This document shows positions 46,701 through 54,994 of a stretch of DNA of 64,000 nt, piece after piece. The stretch's first letter is position 1, and each line of letters begins with the position of its first letter. A model generated the notes under the pieces. It did no database searches, was not told the origin of the DNA, and saw only the letters and a program-made list of their open reading frames with translations. Origin of the DNA: Methylotuvimicrobium sp018830325 (lineage in GTDB: Bacteria; Pseudomonadota; Gammaproteobacteria; Methylococcales; Methylomonadaceae); contig NZ_CP173170.1 of NCBI RefSeq assembly GCF_044788715.1, positions 4,526,001-4,590,000 on the forward strand, given 5' to 3'. Position numbers and translations under genes: made by a program.

Positions 46701-48883
46701 TCGTCGAGATTTTTAACCTTCGGCCGACCCTGGAAAACCTGCGTGCGGTTTTCGTTGCGCTCGACGAAGCCGGCCCGCTCCAGCCAAGAAACCGCCGTGA
46801 CGACCTTGGTTGCAGCGTTATAATCATCGCTACCGAAAGACGTGTCGACCGCATCGTTCTGCAATAGCTCGCCGGCCGTCAAGACGACATTGCCGGACTT
46901 GTCTTTTTTGCATCGCCTGATTCCGCGAAGCAACTGTGCGATATCGCGCTGCGTGATTTGCGAGTGCGCCGATAGTTTGAACTGCGTGTCGATATCGTTC
47001 TCATCGAACAACAGCACGCATTCGGCATCCTGACGGTCGCGCCCGGCGCGTCCCGCTTCCTGTAAATAATTTTCGAGCGAACCCGGAATGTCGGCATGAA
47101 TCACCAAGCGTACGTCTTCCTTGTCAATACCCATGCCGAACGCATTGGTAGCACTAATTACGCGGGTGATGCCGCCGACGAAGTTTTCCTGGATATGCTT
47201 TTTCTCGGCTGCATCCTTGCCGGCGTGAAAGGCCTCGGCTTGCCATCCCGCTTGTTGCAGAAACTCGGCCACCGCTTCGGTGTTTTTTTGGGTCGAACAA
47301 TAAACGATCGCGCTGCCGGTCTCGCCGGTCAAACGCTCGGTCAATAGGCCATGGATGCGCGGGTATTTGTCGGCGGCATTGACGGTCTGCACTTCGAAAT
47401 GCAAATTGCTGCGTTCAACGCCGCCCTCGAAAACCACCAGCTCCTGACCCAAATGAGCGCGAAAATAGTCGATGATTTCATCCTTGACGTCTTGCTTCGC
47501 GGTTGCCGTGAAACATTGCACCGGAGGAAGCGGCGCGCGGTGCTTCGCGGCGAATTCCTTGATGAAGCGCGCGGCATAGAGATAATCGGGCCGAAAATCG
47601 TGTCCCCATTTTGATAAACAATGCGCTTCGTCGAACACCCAGCAACCGATTTCCCGTTGCGCGATCGCATTTTGAAAACCGGTATTGCGCAATTGCTCGG
47701 GAGAGACATAGAGTATCGCGATGTCGCCCAACTGTATTGCCCTGAGCACTTCGCCGCGCTCGGGTGCGGTCAACAGACCGTAGAGCGCGGCGACATTCGG
47801 CGCGCCGGTCTTATTGCGCAAATTATCGACCTGATCCTTCATCAAGGCCTGCAGCGGCGAAATCACGACCGTCAACACGCCGCGCCGCTGATAGCGCACC
47901 AATGCCGGCAATTGAAAACACAGCGACTTACCGCCGCCGGTTGGCAATACCGCAAACAACGGCCGGTCGCTCATCGCGGCCTGCACGATCGCTTGCTGTA
48001 AGCTGCCGCCGTCATCGCTTGCCGGTTCCTCGCGAAAAGCCGGAAATCCGAAATAGCGCGTCAATTGACTCACCGGATCGTGCACGCCGGCGCAATAAGC
48101 GCATGCCGGATTGCCGCATGGAATATCGCGCAGTTGACTTAACACCGGCGCGACATCGTGAAAGCGTTGCCGAACCCACGGCGGCAGCACCGAATTGCCG
48201 CCCGCGACCCGCAGCCAGGCTAGGCAATAAGCCAACGCTTGACGCAAACGTGGATCGGGCAGATAGGACAACACGACTTTGTTGAATGCGGTCTCGCAGA
48301 CTTTACCGGACGAGGTTTGCTTGAATACATCGAGGGCTTGAGAGGCACCCGGCAATTCGGCCCCAACGACCTCCATCATCCGACAGATTCCACTGAAACC
48401 AGGATCGCCGGAAAAGGCGTAATGATAAAACGACACGATGCCGAAGGCTTGTTGCTGTTCTCGCAATGCATTCCATTGATCCTGAAACAGCGACTCGGCC
48501 AACTTGGCGTCGAGCAAAGGATCGCTCAGGCCGTCGCGCACCAATTTGTAATTCTTGACCAGGCGATGATAGGGATTTTCGGGAAAGGCCAGCGGTGACA
48601 GATACAGCGTATCGACGACCGGTTTGTTTAAAAAGGCGAGACTCGGCACGATCGCGCGGCACACCGGCAGGTCGTGACCGATCAGGTTATGGCCCAGAAT
48701 AAATTCGGCATCAGCGGCAAAGCGGTCGAATTCGGCCAAGACGCTTCGGATATCGAAAGGCGCTTTGCGAATAAACTCCCGGCCGCGAAAGCGCCCGCCG
48801 AGCGCGAAAATCTCGCCGTTTTCGTTAGTTTCGAGATCGAGGCTACAACAAGTATTTTGAAAGGCTTGCCAGTCCGTTGTCAT
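43715..48883 (-). CDS. Giant DEDD exonuclease-RecQ-UvrD helicase fusion
   Basis: One 1,722-residue frame joins three enzymes. Residues 1-140 resemble a DEDD 3'-5' exonuclease (SLDLET with Asp16/Glu18, GHNLIGHD with Asp71, VVDTLYL). After a CxxxxCxYC cluster near 256-264 comes a RecQ superfamily 2 helicase: Walker A LPTGGGKS (about 313-320), DEAH at 418-421, QEAGRAGRD near 608, then a RecQ-C-like part. The C-terminal third is a UvrD/Rep superfamily 1 helicase: AGPGSGKT at about 1118-1125, DEYQD at 1244-1248, GDDDQNIYQFRGA, VHSVKGLEFDHV and LYVAMTRARETL. All motifs look intact. It stands alone; repair or defence is inferred only from domain content. Confidence 0.92.
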   Translation of the reverse strand: MTTDWQAFQNTCCSLDLETNENGEIFALGGRFRGREFIRKAPFDIRSVLAEFDRFAADAEFILGHNLIGHDLPVCRAIVPSLAFLNKPVVDTLYLSPLAFPENPYHRLVKNYKLVRDGLSDPLLDAKLAESLFQDQWNALREQQQAFGIVSFYHYAFSGDPGFSGICRMMEVVGAELPGASQALDVFKQTSSGKVCETAFNKVVLSYLPDPRLRQALAYCLAWLRVAGGNSVLPPWVRQRFHDVAPVLSQLRDIPCGNPACAYCAGVHDPVSQLTRYFGFPAFREEPASDDGGSLQQAIVQAAMSDRPLFAVLPTGGGKSLCFQLPALVRYQRRGVLTVVISPLQALMKDQVDNLRNKTGAPNVAALYGLLTAPERGEVLRAIQLGDIAILYVSPEQLRNTGFQNAIAQREIGCWVFDEAHCLSKWGHDFRPDYLYAARFIKEFAAKHRAPLPPVQCFTATAKQDVKDEIIDYFRAHLGQELVVFEGGVERSNLHFEVQTVNAADKYPRIHGLLTERLTGETGSAIVYCSTQKNTEAVAEFLQQAGWQAEAFHAGKDAAEKKHIQENFVGGITRVISATNAFGMGIDKEDVRLVIHADIPGSLENYLQEAGRAGRDRQDAECVLLFDENDIDTQFKLSAHSQITQRDIAQLLRGIRRCKKDKSGNVVLTAGELLQNDAVDTSFGSDDYNAATKVVTAVSWLERAGFVERNENRTQVFQGRPKVKNLDEAEAKIGKLPLSQRQKKRWLAILEELFNADSDEGFSADQLAMLGAFVENDEDKPGETASQRVIRTLYDMAEQGLIQKSLLLTAFIRYKVTQSSQAQLTKVCDLERAMIAAMRELAPDAAGDDWQVLSIRHLNQHLLDQGFEQSHLEALRLLLNSLSRDGLGLAGNKGSLFVRHRGLDQYAVKLNRGWPALIATAEKRQGIAKVVLDCIVGRVPEGTPPAADVLVEFAAEDLLSALQQDAVALAEVKDPLAAVERALNFMHEQKIITLQKGLAVFRQAMTINVLPEAKSRRYRKGDYEPLSQHYGERVFQVHVMNEYARRGLEKIGQALAFVVAYFSLDKAEFVQRYFAGRKEILERAASQQAFQRIASDLNNPEQIALVSAPEDDNALILAGPGSGKTRVVVHRCAYLLRVKQVPAQAILVLCFNRSAANEIRRRLIELAGDEARYVTVQTYHGFSLRLTGHAVSGLYGDGDASSEPFAEMIGEAIALLKGEKNLLGVEPDAARDRLLAGYRFILVDEYQDIDAEQYRLISAIAGRSLDEDSKLTILAVGDDDQNIYQFRGANVEFIRQFQQDYQAQVHYLVENYRSSAHIIAASNALIGHNRDRMKQQHPIRINKQRGSLEPGGRWQALDTFARGRVRQIDIERESIQALQVAEELKRLRQLDVRLQWTHCAVLAREWQFLSPIRAVFEAQGIPVSIVLPADRRPPPFRIRENVGLLDALKHHPEPLTRPSYWLDWLAENYGEQPGNPWLLQLKELLGDWRNVTGDGETANSQTLDFIAETLAEQRLDRTFGQGVLLGTVHSVKGLEFDHVVIIDGGWNSRAGEEEQRRLLYVAMTRARETLCLMHRKDLRNPYLSELRGDHLLITEAPELDAQDRPIILRDYEILGLKDFNIGYAGSFPEQHSIHRRLAGLNPGSELNFALINGKLVLQSGGETVAALSQKAQHEWADKYVNAEKVTVLAMIRRHAEDGEEQYRKRCQCSVWEVPFVEVVCRG

Positions 48884-48979
48884 AGTTGTCTATTTCTCGC
48901 GCTTAGGCGCGGTGTTTTTGTTCATTGATTTTACTTATTGCCCTGGTTTCCGCTCATCCGCTCATTCTCAAGCTCTTGG

Positions 48980-49127
48980 GACAGTGAAAGTATTTAATAT
49001 CACTAAATAACCATGAAGAACATAAAGGGACATGATGAATTAGACTGTTGATTTTGCAGAGTTTTTCCTCACTTCCTTCATGGTGAATAAATTTTATTAT
49101 GATGTGTTCGCCAATATTTTCACTGTC
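48980..49127. repeat. Family I inverted-repeat element, copy 1 (148 bp)
   Basis: The ends GACAGTGAAAGTATT and AATATTTTCACTGTC are inverted repeats with one mismatch. The right half contains CTTCATGGTGAATAAATTTT, which recurs at 51370-51400. No target duplication is evident. Confidence 0.75.
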
Positions 49128-49196
49128 TATCCTCGGTGGTAATCAATCTATACGTTGGTTGCCGAGGCAAGATCGGTATGCGTTCCCACGGAGGCG

Positions 49197-49460
49197 CTCG
49201 CTGTTATACACAAGTATAAATACCTCCGCAGCGATTCAGCGTTAGGTTGCCGTGTCGTCCGACAAGACTATTAAGAGTTTAGCGTTAACGGCTTCGATAA
49301 TCGCGACGTAGACGTCGCTCCCTCAGCGCTGCAATCCTATGTGAGAGCGATCCCCTGATCGCGATTTCGAAGCCGGGAGAGTTAAGTAACAATAAAGGGT
49401 ATCGAAGTCACATTAGCTAAGATGACAAGACGATATCTACGATTGATGTATAACAACGAG
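49197..49460. repeat. Family J inverted-repeat element, copy 1
   Basis: CTCGCTGTTATACACAA at the left and TTGATGTATAACAACGAG at the right are inverted. The inner right part (TTAAGTAACAATAAAGGGTA, then TCGAAGTC) is a diverged copy of the same part of J2 at 63455-63490. The interior has a palindrome AATCGCGAC/ GTCGC-type around 49300-49370. The flanks form a CGTTCCCACG...GTGGGAACG palindrome. Confidence 0.7.
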
Positions 49461-49562
49461 CGGAGGACTGTGGGAACGAGGAAACTTGAGAAATAAGTCC
49501 ATTGTCATAGCTATCTATTTCTCGCGCGGAGGCGAAGAGTCTATCCGCTAATTCCCCCCGAA

Positions 49563-50576
49563 TTAAATTCGTTGCAAAATACCCGCGATCAACTCCGGAC
49601 CTTTGTAGATCAAGCCGCTATAAACCTGAACCAGACTCGCGCCGGCCTGTATTTTCTCTAACGCGTCTTCCCCGTTCAAAATTCCGCCGGCCGCGATAAT
49701 CGGTAGCTTGCCGTTCAATTCCGTTGCCAAGGCAGCGACGACTTCGGTCGATTTTTTCTTGACCGGCGCGCCGCTCAAGCCGCCGGCCTCTTCGGCCAAT
49801 TTATGGCCCGCGATTGCATCCCGTGCGATCGTCGTATTGGTCGCGATCACCGCGTCGATTTCGAACTCAAGCAATAGCGCTGCGATATGGCGGACCTCAT
49901 CCGGCGTCAAGTCGGGCGCGATCTTGAGCGCCAACGGCGTGTATTTGCCGTGTTCTCGTTGCAATTTCACTTGTTCTTCCTTCAATGCCGCGATCAGAAC
50001 CTTGATTTCGTCGCCCTGCTGCAATTGCCGAAGATTTTTCGTATTCGGCGAGGAAATATTGATCGTGATGTAGCTTGCCGCGCGGTAGGCCTTGCGCAAG
50101 CCGATCAAATAATCGTCGGCGGCCTTTTCGATCGGGGTGTCGAAATTCTTGCCGATGTTGATGCCGAGCACGCCTTTATATTGACAGTGTTCGACGCGGT
50201 TCAACAGATGATCGATGCCTTTATTGTTGAAGCCCATGCGATTGATGATCGCCTGATGCTCGGGCAGGCGGAACAAACGCGGTTTCGGATTACCCGGTTG
50301 CGGGCGCGGCGTGACCGTGCCGATTTCAATGAAGCCGAAACCTAAGGCAGCCAGCGCATCGATATAATCGCCGTTCTTGTCGAGGCCGGCGGCCAGACCG
50401 ACCGGGTTCTTGAACTCTAGCCCCATAACGCTGACCGGCTTAGCCGGTAATCGCGGATAAAGCACTGAGGACAAGCCCGAACGATGCGCGGCTTGCAGCG
50501 CTTTCAGGGTTAGGTTGTGGCTGACTTCAGGGTCGAGGGAAAATAATAACGGGCGAATTAATGGATATAGATTCAT
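49563..50576 (-). CDS. pyrD: Dihydroorotate dehydrogenase (quinone), class 2
   Basis: PyrD oxidises dihydroorotate to orotate at the inner membrane with quinone as acceptor. The 337-residue length and motifs are class 2: GLAAGLDKNGDYIDAL, GFIEIGTVTPRPQPGNPKPR, NRMGFNNKG, ITINISSPNTKNLRQLQ (catalytic Ser region) and IIAAGGILNGEDALEKI. It appears monocistronic. Confidence 0.97.
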   Translation of the reverse strand: MNLYPLIRPLLFSLDPEVSHNLTLKALQAAHRSGLSSVLYPRLPAKPVSVMGLEFKNPVGLAAGLDKNGDYIDALAALGFGFIEIGTVTPRPQPGNPKPRLFRLPEHQAIINRMGFNNKGIDHLLNRVEHCQYKGVLGINIGKNFDTPIEKAADDYLIGLRKAYRAASYITINISSPNTKNLRQLQQGDEIKVLIAALKEEQVKLQREHGKYTPLALKIAPDLTPDEVRHIAALLLEFEIDAVIATNTTIARDAIAGHKLAEEAGGLSGAPVKKKSTEVVAALATELNGKLPIIAAGGILNGEDALEKIQAGASLVQVYSGLIYKGPELIAGILQRI

Positions 50577-50775
50577 CGATTGAAAAGGTGAGAAAAAGAA
50601 ATGTCAGTAAGGAATGAGCTCGAAATAACTTTGGTTTTTGATTCACGAACCCTCTTCCGGAAGGGGATGGGAACGGGGATATTCATCGTTCCCACGCAGA
50701 ACGTGGGAAGCATTTGAAGAAGTTATTTTATGCTTGTTCCTAACAAGAAGGCTGCAATTTTGAGACCTACCCAAG

Positions 50776-51324
50776 TTATTTCCGAAACGGCAGCATGCGA
50801 AGCAAGGTATTATCTTTCGAAATACTGTGATGATACAGCGCGGCCAAGACATGCAAGCCAATTACGTAATAACCGACCGTGCCGACTGTCGCATGGACTT
50901 CCTTAATTGTTTTGGCGAGCTCCGGATTTTTGCCGATCAACGGCGGAAGTTCCAAGCCGAAAAAAGGTATTGGTTTGCCGGCTGCGCTTAGCATGAACCA
51001 TCCGGCCAAAGGCATACCGATCATCAACAAATAAAGACTCCAGTGAACGGCGGAAGCCAAATATTTTTGCCATGCGGCAATGGCGGGTTCGATCACCGGC
51101 TTGACGTTACTCAGGCGTACAGTCAGACGCAGCCACACCAATAAGCCGACCGACAGCCCCAGCATGAAATGCCACATTTTCAACGCTTCGCGCGGATCGC
51201 TACCTTTCGGGTACAGTACGCGCAATTCGATGCAGGCATACAGCCCAACCATCAACAAAAATATTAGCCAGTGCAGGCCGATCGCCAACGAACCGTAACG
51301 TCGAGGCGTGTTTTTCCAACTCAT
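50776..51324 (-). CDS. Cytochrome b561 family protein
   Basis: The 182-residue integral membrane protein has four helices with conserved His residues for two b haems: GLHWLIF (His18), MWHFMLG, AVHWSLYLLMIGMPLAGW, and VHATVGTVGYYVIGLHVLAALYHH. This is the YceJ/CybB-type bacterial cytochrome b561 that carries electrons between quinol and periplasmic partners. A REP-like palindrome lies downstream at 50686-50711. Confidence 0.92.
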   Translation of the reverse strand: MSWKNTPRRYGSLAIGLHWLIFLLMVGLYACIELRVLYPKGSDPREALKMWHFMLGLSVGLLVWLRLTVRLSNVKPVIEPAIAAWQKYLASAVHWSLYLLMIGMPLAGWFMLSAAGKPIPFFGLELPPLIGKNPELAKTIKEVHATVGTVGYYVIGLHVLAALYHHSISKDNTLLRMLPFRK

Positions 51325-51346
51325 TTCTTTTTTCCCTCGTTCCAGA

Positions 51347-51418
51347 GACAGTGAAAGTATTCATATCTCTTGATGTTCTTCATGGTGAATAAATTTTTTT
51401 ATGATATATTCGCCAATT
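51347..51418. repeat. Family I element, copy 2, truncated
   Basis: GACAGTGAAAGTATTCATAT followed closely by TTCTTCATGGTGAATAAATT and ATGATATATTCGCCAAT matches I1 with about 60 internal bases missing and the right end lost. Confidence 0.7.
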
Positions 51419-51483
51419 TAAAATTCGGTGCGTTTCAGGCCGGGTTCCCACGCAGGGCGAGGGAACCCTCTTTAATTAAAGCA

Positions 51484-51693
51484 TTATTGCTTAGACACCA
51501 GGCCTTTTGCGAACACGATCGCTTTTTCCGCCAAATCGTTGACCAACGACGGGCTATCGCCATGAGGCTCGATTTCGCCGAACGGCTTGCCGTTTTCCTG
51601 TGTGAACTTCAATATAAAATACCCCAGTGGCGCAAAAGCCAACAAAGCAATAACTAACATTGCCACAACCAGTTGAATAAGATCACCGGACAT
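51484..51693 (-). CDS. Small single-pass membrane protein, unknown function
   Basis: The 69-residue protein has an N-terminal helix LIQLVVAMLVIALLAFAPLG (6-25) and a soluble tail FILKFTQENGKPFGEIEPHG. A GAGG ribosome site precedes the start. No family is recognised. It is transcribed away from pqqA, whose promoter is about 200 bases beyond. Confidence 0.6.
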   Translation of the reverse strand: MSGDLIQLVVAMLVIALLAFAPLGYFILKFTQENGKPFGEIEPHGDSPSLVNDLAEKAIVFAKGLVSKQ

Positions 51694-51888
51694 GATTACC
51701 TCCTCGTTTTTATAACATTATTTTTTTTATTGGAATCAGGAATATAACTCTGTCATTCCGATGGCTCAAGTGAAAAATGCAATTTCCGATATGAATCTCG
51801 GTTTTTCACCGCTCCAAACAAAGCCTATTCGCTAAACCAATCGGTTGCTTTGCCTAAATTATCGTCGTATACTTCCGACCTAGCTTAC

Positions 51889-51916
51889 TTGATCAAGCTG
51901 GCATAACACTTATAAA
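51889..51916 (+). promoter_or_regulatory. Predicted sigma-70 promoter of pqqA
   Basis: A -35 like TTGATC (51889-51894) and a -10 like TATAAA (51911-51916) with 16-base spacing lie 22 bases before the pqqA start. A strong ribosome site TCTGGAGG follows (about 51924-51930). Confidence 0.5.
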
Positions 51917-51938
51917 CATACTTCTGGAGGTATTGATT

Positions 51939-52013
51939 ATGAAATGGGAAACACCTAGCTACACAGACCTGCGTTTCGGTTTTGAAGTAACGATGTATAT
52001 CTACAACCGTTAA
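51939..52013 (+). CDS. pqqA: PQQ precursor peptide PqqA
   Basis: PqqA is the ribosomal peptide from which PQQ is carved. This 24-residue peptide begins MKWETPSYTDLRFGFEV and has the invariant pair Glu16 and Tyr20 in EVTMY that PqqE cross-links. A consensus ribosome site TGGAGG lies 9-10 bases upstream. A terminator-like hairpin follows, then pqqB about 200 bases later. Confidence 0.97.
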   Translation: MKWETPSYTDLRFGFEVTMYIYNR

Positions 52014-52032
52014 TCATTACGGTCGAATAGAA

Positions 52033-52060
52033 AAGGGGCTTGTAAGAGCCCCTTTTTTTT
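52033..52060 (+). terminator. Rho-independent terminator/attenuator after pqqA
   Basis: GGGGCT (52035-52040) pairs with AGCCCC (52047-52052) across a short loop and is followed by eight T. Its place between pqqA and pqqB suggests partial termination, giving more precursor peptide mRNA than enzyme mRNA, as known for pqq operons. Confidence 0.85.
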
Positions 52061-52214
52061 GCGTCGAATTCCTGTTTCGAATAAGAAATTTTCCCGGCTT
52101 GCCATAAAATGACGCTGCCAGCCTTTCAGCGCCCCGCCGACAAAGCCCTAGCCGTTTGCGGACAACCTTTAATTGACGTATGATTCAGCTCTTTTAATCA
52201 TTCGAAACAATGCC

Positions 52215-53129
52215 ATGAAAATCAGAGTTCTCGGCTCGGCAGCCGGCGGCGGTTTTCCGCAATGGAACTGCAACTGCCACAATTGTCATCGTATTCGCCG
52301 CAATGAAATGAACGGCGTCCCACGCACTCAGTCGTCGATCGCGGTCAGCACCGATAACCGAAATTGGCTGCTGTTCAACACGTCTCCGGACATCCTGACG
52401 CAACTCCATGCATTCCCTGCGATACAGCCACGCGAAGGCGTGCGCGATACCGGCATCAAGGCAATCCTGCTGATCGACAGCCAAATCGATCATACGACCG
52501 GTTTATTGATGCTGCGCGAAAGCCGGCAGCCGCTCGATATTTATTGCAGCGACATGGTCAAACAAGATCTTAGCACCGGCTTCCCGACCTTCAAAATGCT
52601 CGAAGATTACTGCACCGTCAACCATCATCCGGTTCCGCTAGACGGCGGCAGCTTTACGATTCCAGGTATCGAAGATTTGAAATTTTATACCCAGTCGCTA
52701 AAAAGCAAGGCGCCGCCCTATTCGCCGCATCGCCACGACCCGCATGACGGCGACAATATCGGCGTGATCATCGAACAGATTTCAACCGGAAAAAAAGTCT
52801 TCTACGCACCGGGGCTCGGCGAAATCGAACCCCATGTGATGGATGCAATGCAACTGGCCGATTGCGTAATGGTCGATGGCACATTTTGGACCGACGACGA
52901 AATGGTTACGCAAAACATCAGTCACAAACACGCCCGCGAAATCGGTCATTTACCGCAATCGGGTCCAGGCGGCATGATCGAAGTGCTGAACGGGGTATCC
53001 AACACCCGTAAAATATTAATCCATATCAATAACACCAATCCGATTTTGGACGAAGATTCCGAGCAGCGTAAAACCCTCGATGCCGCCGGCATCGAAGTAT
53101 CCTACGACGGCATGGAAATCGATTTATAA
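52215..53129 (+). CDS. pqqB: PQQ biosynthesis protein PqqB
   Basis: PqqB is a metallo-beta-lactamase-fold iron hydroxylase that acts on the cross-linked Glu-Tyr product. From ATG 52215 the protein has 304 residues and begins MKIRVLGSAAGGGFPQWNCN, the standard N terminus; the in-frame ATG at 52173 is less likely. The zinc cluster NCNCHNC, the DSQIDHTTGLLML segment and GHLPQSGPGGM are all present. PqqC starts 20 bases downstream. Confidence 0.97.
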   Translation: MKIRVLGSAAGGGFPQWNCNCHNCHRIRRNEMNGVPRTQSSIAVSTDNRNWLLFNTSPDILTQLHAFPAIQPREGVRDTGIKAILLIDSQIDHTTGLLMLRESRQPLDIYCSDMVKQDLSTGFPTFKMLEDYCTVNHHPVPLDGGSFTIPGIEDLKFYTQSLKSKAPPYSPHRHDPHDGDNIGVIIEQISTGKKVFYAPGLGEIEPHVMDAMQLADCVMVDGTFWTDDEMVTQNISHKHAREIGHLPQSGPGGMIEVLNGVSNTRKILIHINNTNPILDEDSEQRKTLDAAGIEVSYDGMEIDL

Positions 53130-53149
53130 AAGAAGCCCCGGTAAATCCT

Positions 53150-53881
53150 ATGATTAACAGCGAATCAAAACCTTGGACCCGCGAAGAATTCGAAGCCCAG
53201 CTTCGCGGGATGGAAAAGTATTACCATATCCATCATCCGTATCACACGCTGATGAACGAAGGCAAACTGACCAAGGAACAAATTCAAGGCTGGGTCGCGA
53301 ACCGCTATTATTATCAGGTCATGATTCCGATCAAGGATGCGAATATCCTGGCCAATTGCCCGGACCGTAAGACTCGCGCGATCTGGATTCAACGCATTCT
53401 GGATCATGACGGCCATCCGAACGATCCGGGGGGCATCGAAGCCTGGATTAGGCTCGGCATTGCGGTCGGCCTGACGCGCGACGAAATTACGTCATTGCAA
53501 TATGTACTACCCGGCGTGCGTTTCGCGGTCGACGCCTATGTCAACTTCGCGCGCCGCGCCGATTGGCACGAGGCCGCCAGTTCGTCATTGACCGAACTGT
53601 TCGCGCCGAAAATACATCAGCAACGCCTCGACAACTGGCCGACGCATTATCCGTGGGTTGAAAAAGAAGGTTACATTTATTTTCGCAAGCGTCTCTCCGA
53701 AGCGCGCCGCGATGTCGAACATGGATTGGAATTGACGCTGGACTGGTTCAAAACCCGCGAACAGCAAGAACGCATGGTCGAAATCCTACAGTTTAAGTTG
53801 AACGTGCTCTGGACGATGGCCGATGCGATGTACATGGCTTATATTAACGAGATGCCGCCTTATTTCAATGTCAAACCTTGA
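53150..53881 (+). CDS. pqqC: Pyrroloquinoline-quinone synthase PqqC
   Basis: PqqC is the cofactor-less oxidase that performs the final ring closure and eight-electron oxidation. The 243-residue all-helical protein has the signature KYYHIHHPYHTLMNEGKL, GWVANRYYYQVMIPIKDANI and RRADWHEAASSSLTELFAP, with active-site His, Tyr and Arg visible. Length is normal. A Uma2 gene follows 31 bases later instead of pqqD. Confidence 0.98.
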   Translation: MINSESKPWTREEFEAQLRGMEKYYHIHHPYHTLMNEGKLTKEQIQGWVANRYYYQVMIPIKDANILANCPDRKTRAIWIQRILDHDGHPNDPGGIEAWIRLGIAVGLTRDEITSLQYVLPGVRFAVDAYVNFARRADWHEAASSSLTELFAPKIHQQRLDNWPTHYPWVEKEGYIYFRKRLSEARRDVEHGLELTLDWFKTREQQERMVEILQFKLNVLWTMADAMYMAYINEMPPYFNVKP

Positions 53882-53912
53882 CCGACAACGAATCCTGTGA
53901 TGGGAGAATGTC

Positions 53913-54473
53913 ATGCAAACGGCGATACAAAAACATTTGTTCAGCATTTCCGATTACGATCGCATGGCGGAACGCGGCCTGTTCGATGAAGACTCCCGCA
54001 TTGAATTGATTAATGGAGAGTTTTTCGATATGGCGCCGATTGGCAGCAGGCATGCAAGCATCGTCAGTTTTTTGGCCAGCACCTTGATAAAACAACTGAG
54101 CGACCGAGCAATCGTGCGCATTCAAGACCCGGTGCGGCTCGGCGATTTTTCCGTGCCGCAACCCGACTTGGCGGCCGTCGAACCTAAAACCGATTTTTAT
54201 CGAACACGGCATCCGGAAGCGAACGAAATTCTGTTGCTGATCGAGGTGTCCGACTCGACCGCCAGTTACGACTTGAACACCAAAATACCGCTCTATGCCA
54301 AGTATGCGATTCCCGAGTGCTGGCTGATCGATATCGAAAAAAAAACGGTGACCCGTTTTACCGAACCGCTTGAAAACAGCTATAAAATGCAGCACATTTA
54401 CCATGCCGACGAATCCGTAAGGTCGATACAATTCGACCATCTGTCGATCAATCTTGCTGGCTTGATCGAATGA
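53913..54473 (+). CDS. Uma2 family (PD-(D/E)XK-like) protein between pqqC and pqqD
   Basis: The 186-residue protein shows the DUF820/Uma2 fold: YDRMAERGLFDEDSRIELIN, GEFFDMAPIGSRHASI, QDPVRLGDFSVPQPDLAAVE, ILLLIEVSDSTASYDLNTK (the E..DS and K acidic/Lys site) and YAKYAIPECWLIDIEKKTV. It is predicted to be a PD-(D/E)XK nuclease-like enzyme; cellular roles of Uma2 proteins are unknown. A GGAGAA ribosome site precedes ATG 53913. It has the same direction as the PQQ genes and could be cotranscribed. Confidence 0.88.
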   Translation: MQTAIQKHLFSISDYDRMAERGLFDEDSRIELINGEFFDMAPIGSRHASIVSFLASTLIKQLSDRAIVRIQDPVRLGDFSVPQPDLAAVEPKTDFYRTRHPEANEILLLIEVSDSTASYDLNTKIPLYAKYAIPECWLIDIEKKTVTRFTEPLENSYKMQHIYHADESVRSIQFDHLSINLAGLIE

Positions 54474-54583
54474 AAGCACGACGATAGCTGTTTTTTAAGT
54501 ATTTAGGATTTCGTGATAAATAACGTCCTGGAACTATGAGCTTTGTTGAGTGTATGGTAACTCGCTTGGCAGGACGCCGTGAA

Positions 54584-54648
54584 CCCAGCACCTAAATTAT
54601 TCAAGATAGTTAACCATAGCCAACGAGCTATGGAACTTAGGTGCTGGG
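54584..54648. repeat. Nested 65-bp element F, copy 4
   Basis: Ends are CCCAGCACCTAAAT and ACTTAGGTGCTGGG; flanks are TGAA on the left and TAAA on the right, the complement of TTCA/TTTA. Its host core runs in reverse relative to B1, and F is reversed with it. Confidence 0.88.
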
Positions 54649-54834
54649 TAAATACGTCCGTGTAGGCTTGACGGCGGCGACTGATTGCCATGGATGGCAT
54701 GAATGCAGATTTTGCATTACGCCATGGATGGCGTGTATTAGGGCAATGCAGGAGCAATTGCCGAGGAGCAAAAAATCTGCCCTTCCGCCGACACCTGCCA
54801 ATCGAGCAACCGAACCTCCGTAAAATAGGGAGGT

Positions 54835-54994
54835 TATACTCATCGGAGATCAAGATTCGGCGCCGGGGTGCCCGTCAAAGGACGCCGTGAATACGTCCAT
54901 GTAGGCTCTATGCCAGCTCCATGCTGGCAAAGCCTTTACCGAGCACCCCGGCGCCTTCTTAGGCACTGCCGAAATTTGAAGTGCGAAAGGTATA
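54835..54994. repeat. Family B element, copy 4, inserted in the right arm of C6
   Basis: TATACTCATCGGAGATCAAG and GTGCGAAAGGTATA are the B ends in reverse orientation; the core ACGCCGTGAATACGTCCATG is uninterrupted. The bases TA flank it on both sides of the C6 sequence GT-TTTACG, indicating a TA target duplication. Confidence 0.88.

Noticed and set aside
49197..49460. Target duplication of J1
   Set aside because: Flanks share only GAGG or CGGAGG with shifted borders; not clear enough to claim.
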